In this document: positions 9,104-15,541 of the stretch, piece after piece
Numbering within the stretch: position 1 is the first letter of the stretch
Layout of the letters: each line of letters opens with the position of its first letter
Origin: Ruminococcaceae bacterium UBA7030
Lineage (GTDB): Bacteria; Bacillota; Clostridia; Oscillospirales; Acutalibacteraceae
Assembly (NCBI GenBank): GCA_002494125.1
Contig: DLBD01000065.1
Coordinates: forward strand, 1 to 17,915
DNA: 17,915 nt
Direction of reading: 5' to 3'
The notes under the pieces: model-generated
Database searches by the model: none
Told to the model about the DNA's origin: nothing
The model's input: only the letters and a program-made list of their open reading frames with translations
Program-made: the position numbers and the translations under genes

Positions 9104-9146
9104 TTTTTTATCCTCCATATATTTTTATATATTTTTTCACAGATAC

Positions 9147-9175
9147 ATATTAACATAAAATCAATAAATATACAA
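9147..9175 (-). promoter_or_regulatory. Sigma-A promoter of the glyA operon (extended -10)
   Basis: Read on the minus strand: TTGTAT (9170-9175), a 17-base spacer ending in TGT, then TAATAT (9147-9152). The TGn gives an extended -10. Transcription would start near 9140, leaving a 5' leader of about 37 bases, too short for a riboswitch. Confidence 0.6.
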
Positions 9176-9178
9176 TAT

Positions 9179-9204
9179 ATTATTTAATTTATATATTAAA
9201 TAAT
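9179..9204. repeat. A+T-only inverted repeat ahead of the glyA promoter
   Basis: Perfect 10-bp inverted repeat, ATTATTTAAT at 9179-9188 and ATTAAATAAT at 9195-9204, with a 6-base spacer. It lies 3 bases upstream of the -35 box of the glyA promoter, the position of an UP element or an activator/operator site. A+T richness alone can create such symmetry, so function is unproven. Confidence 0.45.
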
Positions 9205-9223
9205 TAATTACAGCTAATTCAGC

Positions 9224-9252
9224 AAAACCGCCCATAGTAAACTATGAGCGGT
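9224..9252 (-). terminator. Terminator facing glyA, for the gene at 9498-10226
   Basis: 11-bp stem, 9227-9237 with 9242-9252, and a 4-base loop, followed on the minus strand by TTTT. On the + strand position 9232/9247 is a C-A mismatch; on the minus strand it is a U-G pair, so the full stem forms only in minus-strand RNA. It lies about 105 bases past the second stop (9357) of the interrupted reading frame and just upstream of the glyA promoter. Confidence 0.65.
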
Positions 9253-9356
9253 GAAATAATCCGAATATATAACGAAGTTTTATACTATATGCAATAACAA
9301 GCAATAAAACTATCTTGTATTAATGATATATCATTGAAAAAGATTTATATAATCTT
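9253..9356. other. A+T-rich gap with no gene
   Basis: About 104 bases between the hairpin and the end of the continued reading frame. It is probably the 3' untranslated part of the upstream minus-strand gene. I see no ORF, promoter or conserved RNA in it. Confidence 0.5.
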
Positions 9357-9497
9357 TCATTTTCTAACCTCATTTGAATTATTTTGTGTTATTAGATTAA
9401 TTACAGCCCTGTTATAAATTATTGCATTATCTTTTACATATTCTGCTCCACCCAAAATTAAAACATCGTTTGTATTTATTTCTTCGCCTTTCAAATA
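9357..9497 (-). other. In-frame 46-codon continuation past the stop of the unknown gene
   Basis: Directly after the TAA at 9498-9500, the same frame runs open for 46 codons, from Tyr-Leu-Lys-Gly-Glu-Glu to a TGA at 9357-9359. The translation has ordinary protein character (for example DVLILGGAEYVKDN). No internal start with a good binding site is visible; TTG at 9494 is the only early candidate and lacks a Shine-Dalgarno sequence. The simplest readings are a nonsense mutation that shortened a 289-residue protein to 242, or chance openness. Stop-codon readthrough is possible but has no direct support. Confidence 0.45.
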
Positions 9498-10226
9498 TTA
9501 TTTAACTTTGTATACATACACTTCATTATCTAAATAATTATCAGAACAAATAGAGTCAAAAACAACGCCCTCGGTATCATTTGAGATTCGTTTAATAGAA
9601 TCTTCATTCGTAAAAACTACTACAACAGAGAACACCTCTAAAGGCATTCTAGAAACACTTTTGGCGATTATTTCTTTATGTTCCATGGAATTAACATAAA
9701 CATGAATCGTATCAAGGTTTTGGTAACTCCAAAAAGCTGCTATTTCATTTTTAAACCAATATTTATTTTGATTAAACCCATCGGACTGTGTGTTTATATA
9801 AGCATGAAATTTGTTTTTATGCAAATAAATCATATCTGATGAGATTTCAATTCCGATTATATCCTCGCTTACATTATTTTGTAAGTATTCTGTTGTCCAT
9901 TCAAATAAATCATTCAACTGATAGTCATCATAAAATTTCCCGTCTATACGTTCTGTGTTAAAAACTATGTCTTTATATTTGTATTTCCACTTATAATTTG
10001 ACCATTTTATTTCAAAAAATAGTGTTCTGTCTATATAATAATTTCCGTTTTCATAATCAATCAACTCAAATTCATCTTCAGTTGCGTTATATTTATCGCA
10101 CAAATAATCAACTGCCGCATTTGTCAGATTGATTTTTGTAATATGTAATCCGAGAAAAACGCCCGCTACTATCAGCAGAATAGCAGCGCAAACAGAAATA
10201 AATATTATTTTTTGTTTTTTACTCAT
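9498..10226 (-). CDS. Unknown membrane-anchored or secreted protein
   Basis: A 242-residue protein I do not recognise. Residues 1-6 are basic and 7-27 form one hydrophobic helix with no lipobox Cys, so it is a signal anchor or signal peptide with the rest outside the cell. The exterior is acidic and rich in aromatic residues, Asn and Asp; no catalytic motif is evident. Start: GAGG at 10235-10238 is 8 bases before the ATG at 10226. An ATG ten codons upstream (10256) has no binding site. The gene is markedly A+T-rich: bases 9961-10020 hold 11 G or C of 60, against 30 of 60 at 8461-8520 in glyA. This suggests a recently acquired or fast-evolving gene. Its frame continues after the stop. Confidence 0.75.
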   Translation of the reverse strand: MSKKQKIIFISVCAAILLIVAGVFLGLHITKINLTNAAVDYLCDKYNATEDEFELIDYENGNYYIDRTLFFEIKWSNYKWKYKYKDIVFNTERIDGKFYDDYQLNDLFEWTTEYLQNNVSEDIIGIEISSDMIYLHKNKFHAYINTQSDGFNQNKYWFKNEIAAFWSYQNLDTIHVYVNSMEHKEIIAKSVSRMPLEVFSVVVVFTNEDSIKRISNDTEGVVFDSICSDNYLDNEVYVYKVK

Positions 10227-10321
10227 AAACCTTACCTCATCTGAATTTATCGCCATAACGGAGTTTTTTGTTTTATGTTATGACAGGACACAAAACCGTC
10301 CCAGTTTTAGTAATCAATTTT

Positions 10322-10350
10322 AGTATATATTCTTATTGCTTCGTATGCAA
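10322..10350 (-). promoter_or_regulatory. Likely promoter of the unknown gene
   Basis: Minus strand: TTGCAT (10345-10350), 17-base spacer, TATACT (10322-10327, one base from consensus). The leader would be about 90 bases. It is divergent from the yebC promoter, the two -35 boxes being about 80 bases apart. Confidence 0.45.
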
Positions 10351-10380
10351 GCGAATTGCAAAAACGTCCAAAAATGCGAC

Positions 10381-10418
10381 AAAAAAAGTTCGACTTTTTT
10401 TCAAAAAAGCACTTGACA
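10381..10418. other. A-tract/T-tract block upstream of yebC
   Basis: A7, T7 and A6 runs in close succession. The first two form a 9-bp perfect palindrome (10381-10389 with 10393-10401, loop TCG). The block is followed by a consensus TTGACA at 10413-10418. It is probably curved DNA or an UP-like element for the yebC promoter. It could act as a weak terminator, but no gene ends just before it. Confidence 0.4.
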
Positions 10419-10428
10419 ATTTTTATTC

Positions 10429-10457
10429 TTGCAAGATAGAGTTATATATGTTAAAAT
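10429..10457 (+). promoter_or_regulatory. yebC promoter (extended -10)
   Basis: TTGCAA (10429-10434), 17-base spacer ending TGT, TAAAAT (10452-10457), with start near 10464. The upstream TTGACA at 10413 is a better -35 but has no good -10 at 16-18 bases (ATAGAG or similar), so it may be decoy or alternative. The binding site GAGGAG (10475-10480) is 8 bases from the ATG. Confidence 0.55.
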
Positions 10458-10488
10458 CTTATGTAATTAAAAATGAGGAGCTGATAAA

Positions 10489-11232
10489 ATGAGCGGACAT
10501 AACAAATGGAGCACCATAAAAAGAAAGAAGGGTGCAAACGACGCTGCAAGAGCGAAGGTATTTACTAAAATAGGAAGAGAGCTTGCCGTTGCGGTTAAAA
10601 ACGGAGGTCCTGACCCAAACGTCAATTCAAAGTTAAAAGACGTTATTGCAAAGGCTAAGCAGAATAATGTGCCTAACGACAATATTGAAAGAATGCTTAA
10701 AAAGGCTGCCGGCGATACTGACAGCACAAACTTCGAGGAAATCGTTTATGAGGGCTACGGTCCGTCGGGTATTGCGGTAGTTGTTGAAACGCTTACCGAC
10801 AACAGAAACAGAACTGCTTCTGAGGTTCGTCATTATTTTGACAAGGCAGGCGGAAATATGGGCACACCCGGTTCGGTTACCTTTATGTTCGGCAAGGAAG
10901 GCGTTATCATCATCGAGAAGGAGGATGTTGACGAGGACCAGCTTATGGAGGACGCCCTCGAGGCAGGCGCAACGGATTTCTTAACTGACGACGAGGACAT
11001 TTTTGAAATCAGAACAGAGGCAACGGATGTCGGTGCTGTTCGTGACGACCTTGAGGCAAAGGGATACACAATTGTATCGTCAGAGCCTGCATACATCCCG
11101 CAGACCTACACAAGGCTTGAAGATGAGGATGATATGAAGAGAATGTCAAAGATGATTGAGATGTTTGAAGAAAACGACGACGTTCAAAACATTTGGCACA
11201 ACTGGGAAAACGAAGACGAATACGAAGGATAA
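10489..11232 (+). CDS. yebC: YebC/PmpR family protein
   Basis: A 247-residue cytoplasmic protein, normal length for the family, opening with the highly conserved SGHNKWSTIKRKKG and continuing with DAARAKVFTKIGREL, YEGYGPSGIAVVVE, TDNRNRTASEVRHYF and GSVTFMF. The C-terminal part is very acidic. The family was first described as transcriptional regulators (PmpR type). Bacterial and mitochondrial (TACO1) members are now linked to ribosome function, relieving stalls at proline runs. Which role applies here cannot be read from sequence. It is monocistronic, with its own promoter and a strong terminator 22 bases after the stop. Confidence 0.95.
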   Translation: MSGHNKWSTIKRKKGANDAARAKVFTKIGRELAVAVKNGGPDPNVNSKLKDVIAKAKQNNVPNDNIERMLKKAAGDTDSTNFEEIVYEGYGPSGIAVVVETLTDNRNRTASEVRHYFDKAGGNMGTPGSVTFMFGKEGVIIIEKEDVDEDQLMEDALEAGATDFLTDDEDIFEIRTEATDVGAVRDDLEAKGYTIVSSEPAYIPQTYTRLEDEDDMKRMSKMIEMFEENDDVQNIWHNWENEDEYEG

Positions 11233-11254
11233 TAATTCAAAAATTTCAGCATAA

Positions 11255-11285
11255 AAAAATGAGCGAACACAGTTCGCTCATTTTT
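11255..11285. terminator. Strong two-way terminator between yebC and the esterase gene
   Basis: Perfect 14-bp stem, 11255-11268 with 11272-11285, and a 3-base loop. The A/T ends give U runs on both strands, so it serves both yebC (+) and the carboxylesterase gene (-), whose stop is at 11294. Confidence 0.9.
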
Positions 11286-11293
11286 ATTTAGTG

Positions 11294-12634
11294 TTAAATA
11301 GGGCCGTCGTTATGGATAGTCTTATCAAACATATATTTCTTATCCCAAGGCGTCATCTTTGAATCCTCACAGAAACGCATAGGCATATCCCTGCCAACCT
11401 TCCACTCGGGAATTTCAGGGCAGTTCGGATCACCCGTCTTTATAAAAGCACAAATTGACTTGCACATCTGATTTGCTATTTTGCGGTCAACATCTTCAAA
11501 CGGACGCCAGTTATGTTCAAGTCTGTTGAAAAGATAGATAATATCCGATGAATGATAAGGACCGGCGTTATCGCCCGGAAGCTGGCGGGCAAAGTTTGCC
11601 ATCCACACCTTGTTGCCGTTTCTGCTCGCTTTTTTAACGAATGCCTGACTCATTTTAAGAAGAGCAATACAGAACATATCCTTTGAGGTAACGCTGACAA
11701 CCATAGGAATATCAGTCGGCACTGTACTCATCTTGAAATTTTCCTTTGTGATAAGCACTCCATCATAAGTCGGAAGAGCGTTCATAAGCGGGATTTTACC
11801 CTCCTGGTACGCTTTATTCCAAGCCCAGTAAAGCTCTTCGTCCGTTGTTTCGTCGCGAAGCTCGAATATATTCTTTTTGCCTGCGTATTCAATAACCTTA
11901 TCCCAGAAAGCTTTCATCTTTTCGGGGGTCTTCGGCTTTACGATTGAACGCTGAATACCTGCACTGCTCATAAGAACAGCACCCTTAAGACCAATTTTCT
12001 TAAGCTGGCTTGTCGAAAGAAGAAGGTCAACGCTCATACCGCCTGCGCTCTGACCTCCAAGTATGATTCTGTTTGGATCTCCGCCAAACTCGGCTATATG
12101 ATCCTTAACCCACTGAATAGCAGTAAGCTGGTCAAAGAGTCCGTAATTGCCGCATTTGCCTTCGCCGTCCTTGAGGTCAGGATGTGAGCAAAAGCCGTAG
12201 GCACTTACTCTGTAATTCATTGCAACCCATATTATACCTTCCTTTGCAAGCTCGTCGCCGCCAAAGTATCCCTCGTCGGCACTGCCGCTTACAAATGCAC
12301 CGCCGTAAATATATATAAATACAGGGCAGTTTTTTGCGTCCTTAGGAGCAGTAATATTAAGGTTCTGGCAGTCCTCATCATAAGTAAAGGTCTGTCCCTC
12401 ACGAAATTCTTTATAGAAAAAAGGAGCTGTTTCCTCGTCATTTGTAAACGCTCTTTCCTGAGGCGAGCAAGCGCCGAATTCGGTAGCATCATAAACGCCT
12501 TCCCAAGAATTGACAGGAGTAGGATACTCCCAGCGTTTTGCAGTTGCGTATCGAAGTCCTCTAATCTCAATACGGTCATCGTATTCGCGGCATTTAATGT
12601 CGCCCATTGACGTGTTTATTATTTTAGTTTCCAT
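11294..12634 (-). CDS. Type-B carboxylesterase
   Basis: A 446-residue alpha/beta-hydrolase that cleaves carboxylic esters. The nucleophile elbow is GQSAGG with Ser196; the oxyanion-hole loop is GGAF at 111-114; EDCQNLN at 87-93 is the family's second signature; His361 in GPYHSSD is the catalytic His. The third triad residue is probably Asp319 in TSKD, where most relatives have Glu. No signal peptide is present, so it acts in the cytoplasm. It is somewhat shorter than the usual 480-550 residues, mainly in the C-terminal half. Start: a TTG two codons upstream is ignored because AAGGGG (12642-12647) sits 7 bases from the ATG at 12634. The natural substrate is unknown. Confidence 0.9.
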   Translation of the reverse strand: METKIINTSMGDIKCREYDDRIEIRGLRYATAKRWEYPTPVNSWEGVYDATEFGACSPQERAFTNDEETAPFFYKEFREGQTFTYDEDCQNLNITAPKDAKNCPVFIYIYGGAFVSGSADEGYFGGDELAKEGIIWVAMNYRVSAYGFCSHPDLKDGEGKCGNYGLFDQLTAIQWVKDHIAEFGGDPNRIILGGQSAGGMSVDLLLSTSQLKKIGLKGAVLMSSAGIQRSIVKPKTPEKMKAFWDKVIEYAGKKNIFELRDETTDEELYWAWNKAYQEGKIPLMNALPTYDGVLITKENFKMSTVPTDIPMVVSVTSKDMFCIALLKMSQAFVKKASRNGNKVWMANFARQLPGDNAGPYHSSDIIYLFNRLEHNWRPFEDVDRKIANQMCKSICAFIKTGDPNCPEIPEWKVGRDMPMRFCEDSKMTPWDKKYMFDKTIHNDGPI

Positions 12635-12666
12635 ATTCAAACCCCTTTAGTTTTATCCTTTATTTA

Positions 12667-12695
12667 AGTTTATCACAAACAAAACAATAATTCAA
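12667..12695 (-). promoter_or_regulatory. Likely promoter of the carboxylesterase gene
   Basis: Minus strand: TTGAAT (12690-12695), 17-base spacer ending TGA, TAAACT (12667-12672). Each hexamer matches consensus at 4 of 6 positions, and the TGn supports the -10. It lies in the 71-base gap after the DUF6198-like gene. Confidence 0.45.
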
Positions 12696-12705
12696 TAACA
12701 ACTAT

Positions 12706-13377
12706 CTACTCAAAATAATGCGGGAACTTTTCAAACCTGTCGAAAAACTCTATGTGCTTGTCAAACAGCTTTGTAAACATTGCAATAATATTACCGTTGA
12801 GAAGCGCCATAACAAGCGTGCCGACATTTATGCCGATTAGCTTATGAAAAAGCGCTAACGAAAGGATAAGTGAAATCAATAGCATTGAAAGGTCATATGA
12901 AAGTTTCCATTTCCTCATATCAAGCTTTTTCTCCTGCCCTATTTTCGAAACGAAGAAATCATATGCACACGGTGCAAGATAGGTTTTGAAAAGCATAGCA
13001 ACACAAAATGATGTGACTACCATACCGACAATAAGATATATTATTCTTATAACAATACTTTCAGGAACCATATCGGCTTTCATCACCCATTTTGCAAAAT
13101 CAAGAATTGTTCCGTAGATAAGAGCGCTTACAAACGACATAAGGTAAGTCAGCTTAAAGCGTTTAAGCACCAAGCACATAAGCGCAAGAAAAAGCGCCTG
13201 AACAATATATTCAATCTGCCCCTGAGTGATAAAGGTAAGTTTCTGACTTAGTATATACGAAGGGGCGACAATCATTGATGTGCCGAGATTTGATTTAATT
13301 GTGCAGGAAGCTGCAAACGGCATTATACAAACACCGATTAGATATGCAAGCTCCCTCGACATTTTTATTTTTTTCAT
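12706..13377 (-). CDS. YczE/YitT-like (DUF6198-type) membrane protein
   Basis: A 223-residue polytopic membrane protein with about five hydrophobic helices (roughly residues 8-26, 50-70, 76-95, 105-130 and 160-185). SNLGTS near residue 29 and the Pro-rich first helix resemble the YczE/YitT-like families, and I believe it matches DUF6198. The biochemical role of this group is unknown, though some relatives are guessed to be transporters. The binding site is a weak AGGTG at 13382-13386. The gene starts only 15 bases after a hairpin that follows the nucleoside-transporter operon, so it is probably transcribed by partial readthrough. The role is uncertain. Confidence 0.65.
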   Translation of the reverse strand: MKKIKMSRELAYLIGVCIMPFAASCTIKSNLGTSMIVAPSYILSQKLTFITQGQIEYIVQALFLALMCLVLKRFKLTYLMSFVSALIYGTILDFAKWVMKADMVPESIVIRIIYLIVGMVVTSFCVAMLFKTYLAPCAYDFFVSKIGQEKKLDMRKWKLSYDLSMLLISLILSLALFHKLIGINVGTLVMALLNGNIIAMFTKLFDKHIEFFDRFEKFPHYFE

Positions 13378-13392
13378 ATTACACCTACGAAG

Positions 13393-13420
13393 AAAACAGC
13401 TTTCTTGCGAAAGCTGTTTT
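13393..13420 (-). terminator. Leaky terminator or attenuator after the transporter operon
   Basis: 12-bp perfect stem, 13393-13404 with 13409-13420, and loop TTGC on the + strand. It begins 4 bases after the stop of the last permease. In the minus-strand RNA only UUUU (part of the stem) then CUUCG follows, a poor U tract; the better T6 run is on the + strand, where no gene arrives. Partial termination is likely. Confidence 0.6.
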
Positions 13421-13424
13421 TTGT

Positions 13425-14426
13425 TTATCTGTCTTCTCTGAAATAGGACAAGCCGAGCGATGCCGGTCCCTGATTTTCCTTTTTCTTCCTTGCACTTACA
13501 ACAATAAGAACTACAATGGTTACGGCATAAGGAAGCATCTTGAAAAGCTCCTGTGCTTTAAGCGTAAGTCCCGGTACAAAGAGATATACGATATAAAGTC
13601 CGCCAAAAATAATTGAGGCGAAAATACCGAGATTAGGACGCCATATAGCAAAAATAACAAGTGCGATTGCAAGCCAGCCTCTGTCGCCGAAGCCTTCGTT
13701 TGACCATACGCCGTTTGCGTAGTCCATTACATAGTAAAGACCGCCAAGACCCGCAATAACAGAACCGATGCAGGTTGCAAGATACTTTGACTTTGTAACG
13801 CTAATACCGGCTGCATCTGCTGTTGCAGGATTTTCACCTACTGCACGAAGGTGGAGTCCTCCCCTTGTTCTGTTAAGGAAAAAGCCGCAGATAACCGCAA
13901 TTATTACAGCGAGATAAGCAAGAAAGCCGTATGATAAAAACAGCTTGCCGAATACTCCCGCACTTTCGGCAAAAGGAAGCTTTGCCGCAAAATACCTGCT
14001 TGTGTGCGAAAGAGCAACCGACGGTACATCGCTGTCAACAAGTTTGATGAGTGAAGCTCCGAAGAAATTACCGAAGCCGACACCGAAAGTTGTGATAGCA
14101 AGACCGGTTACATTTTGATTTACTCTCAGCGTTACCGTAAGGAAACAATAGATAAGTCCCATAATAAGAGAACCTATTATTGTGCATATAAGCGGAATGA
14201 ACAAAGCGAGAAAGCCATTCATTTCATCCCATGAAGAAAGAGAGTTTTCGTAAAGAAAAGCGCCGATAACACCGCTTATACCGCCGACATACATAACGCC
14301 GGGGATACCAAGGTTGAGGTTACCTGACTTTTCAGTCATAATCTCGCCCGTTGCGCCGTAAAGAATCGGTACGCCCTGCATTACCGCACGAGGAAATAAA
14401 GAAACTAATGTACTTAAAACTGCCAT
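13425..14426 (-). CDS. BMP-type nucleoside ABC transporter permease 2
   Basis: A 333-residue membrane permease of the branched-chain-amino-acid/ribose permease superfamily, with about nine hydrophobic segments. GATGEIMTEKSGNLNLGIPG at residues 24-43 is typical of the second permease of purine-nucleoside systems (YufQ/NupQ, RnsD). LRAVGENPATADAAGI near 193-208 is the loop that docks with the ATPase. With the partner permease it forms the channel. Start: AAGGAGGT at 14435-14442, about 8 bases ahead of the ATG. It begins one base after the stop of the first permease. Last of the four transporter genes. Confidence 0.9.
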   Translation of the reverse strand: MAVLSTLVSLFPRAVMQGVPILYGATGEIMTEKSGNLNLGIPGVMYVGGISGVIGAFLYENSLSSWDEMNGFLALFIPLICTIIGSLIMGLIYCFLTVTLRVNQNVTGLAITTFGVGFGNFFGASLIKLVDSDVPSVALSHTSRYFAAKLPFAESAGVFGKLFLSYGFLAYLAVIIAVICGFFLNRTRGGLHLRAVGENPATADAAGISVTKSKYLATCIGSVIAGLGGLYYVMDYANGVWSNEGFGDRGWLAIALVIFAIWRPNLGIFASIIFGGLYIVYLFVPGLTLKAQELFKMLPYAVTIVVLIVVSARKKKENQGPASLGLSYFREDR

Positions 14427-14427
14427 C

Positions 14428-15540
14428 TTACTTTACCTCCTTGCTTGATTTATTGAACTTTATCTGATAGTTTACGAAAAACTCACTGCCGATAATGAAG
14501 AAAAGAATTATACCGGTAAGAATATCCGAAAATGATTTGTTAAGACCGAAGTCGGTTGCAATCTGCTGCGCACCTGAATCAAGAAATGCAAGAAGAAATG
14601 CAGTTAAAATCATAACAAGCGGATTAAACTTTGCAAGCCATGATACCATAATAGCGGTAAAGCCTCTTCCTCCTGCTGTTTCGGTTGTAATTGTATGGCT
14701 TGTACCGCCGACAAGGAGAAGTCCTGCAATACCGCAGACTGCACCTGAAAACAGCATTGTTCTTATAATAACTTTTTTTACGTTAATACCGATATATCTT
14801 GCTGTGTTCTGCGACTCGCCTACTACTGATATTTCGTAGCCGTGCTTACTGTATTTAAGATAGATATACATAAATATCGTAATTGCAAAAACAACAAGAA
14901 CGTTGAGGAGGTATTTCTGCCCTCCGATTTCAGGAAGCCATCCTGCCTGTGTGTTAGGATTAATAATACCGATTGAGCCTGAGCCCTTCGGGTTTTCCCA
15001 CACTCTTGCAAAATACGCAACAAGCTGAATGCCTACATAGTTCATCATAAGTGTGAAAAGTGTTTCGTTTGTATTAAGCGTAGCTTTGAATATTGCAGGG
15101 ATAAGCGCCCAGATTGCACCTGCAAGCATACTTGCAACTATCATTGTAAGAATAAGAAGACCGTTCGAAAGCTTACCTCCGAAAAGAATCATACAAGCCG
15201 TTGTTGCAAGTCCGCCGACAAGTACCTGTCCTTCTGCGCCGATGTTCCAAAATCGCATCTTAAATGCAGGAGTAACGGCAAGCGAAACACAAAGAAGCAT
15301 AGCAAGGTTTTGCAGAAGGTTCCAAACTCTTCTTGAAGTGCCAAAGGCTCCGTCTATCATTGTTGCGTAAACCTTAATAGGATTTTCACCTGTAAGCGCC
15401 ATAGTGACGATTGCACACACGATGAGTGCGGCTATTACCGAGCCGAGTCTGATAAGAGTTGATTCGTGCCACGGCATCGCCTCTCTTTTAACAATATGGA
15501 AAAGAGGCTCGTGCTGTTTTGATGAATTTTTATTACTCAT
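14428..15540 (-). CDS. BMP-type nucleoside ABC transporter permease 1
   Basis: A 370-residue permease resembling YufP/NupP, with a charged cytoplasmic N-terminus of about 40 residues then roughly nine hydrophobic helices. FWNIGAEGQVLVGG near residues 100-113 is the family signature, and VVGESQNTARYIGIN near 247-261 is the ATPase-coupling loop. Start: the frame allows an earlier ATG (15567) overlapping the ATPase gene, but AAGGAGGAGG at 15547-15556 lies 6 bases before the ATG at 15540, which is the better choice. It follows the ATPase gene by one base. Confidence 0.9.
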   Translation of the reverse strand: MSNKNSSKQHEPLFHIVKREAMPWHESTLIRLGSVIAALIVCAIVTMALTGENPIKVYATMIDGAFGTSRRVWNLLQNLAMLLCVSLAVTPAFKMRFWNIGAEGQVLVGGLATTACMILFGGKLSNGLLILTMIVASMLAGAIWALIPAIFKATLNTNETLFTLMMNYVGIQLVAYFARVWENPKGSGSIGIINPNTQAGWLPEIGGQKYLLNVLVVFAITIFMYIYLKYSKHGYEISVVGESQNTARYIGINVKKVIIRTMLFSGAVCGIAGLLLVGGTSHTITTETAGGRGFTAIMVSWLAKFNPLVMILTAFLLAFLDSGAQQIATDFGLNKSFSDILTGIILFFIIGSEFFVNYQIKFNKSSKEVK

Positions 15541-15541
15541 A

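Noticed and set aside
9104..9118. Five-codon longer start for glyA
   Set aside because: The GGAGG ribosome binding site lies inside that extension; the ATG at 9103 has ideal spacing.
9104..9140. Glycine or folate riboswitch in the glyA leader
   Set aside because: The predicted leader is about 37 bases, too short, and has no recognisable conserved core.
10413..10446. TTGACA-led promoter as the main yebC promoter
   Set aside because: No hexamer resembling TATAAT occurs 16-18 bases downstream; TTGCAA-17-TAAAAT with TGn fits better.
10268..10492. A 74-codon + strand ORF upstream of yebC
   Set aside because: It has no ribosome binding site, runs through both promoters and the A-tract block, overlaps the yebC start and has no protein-like pattern.
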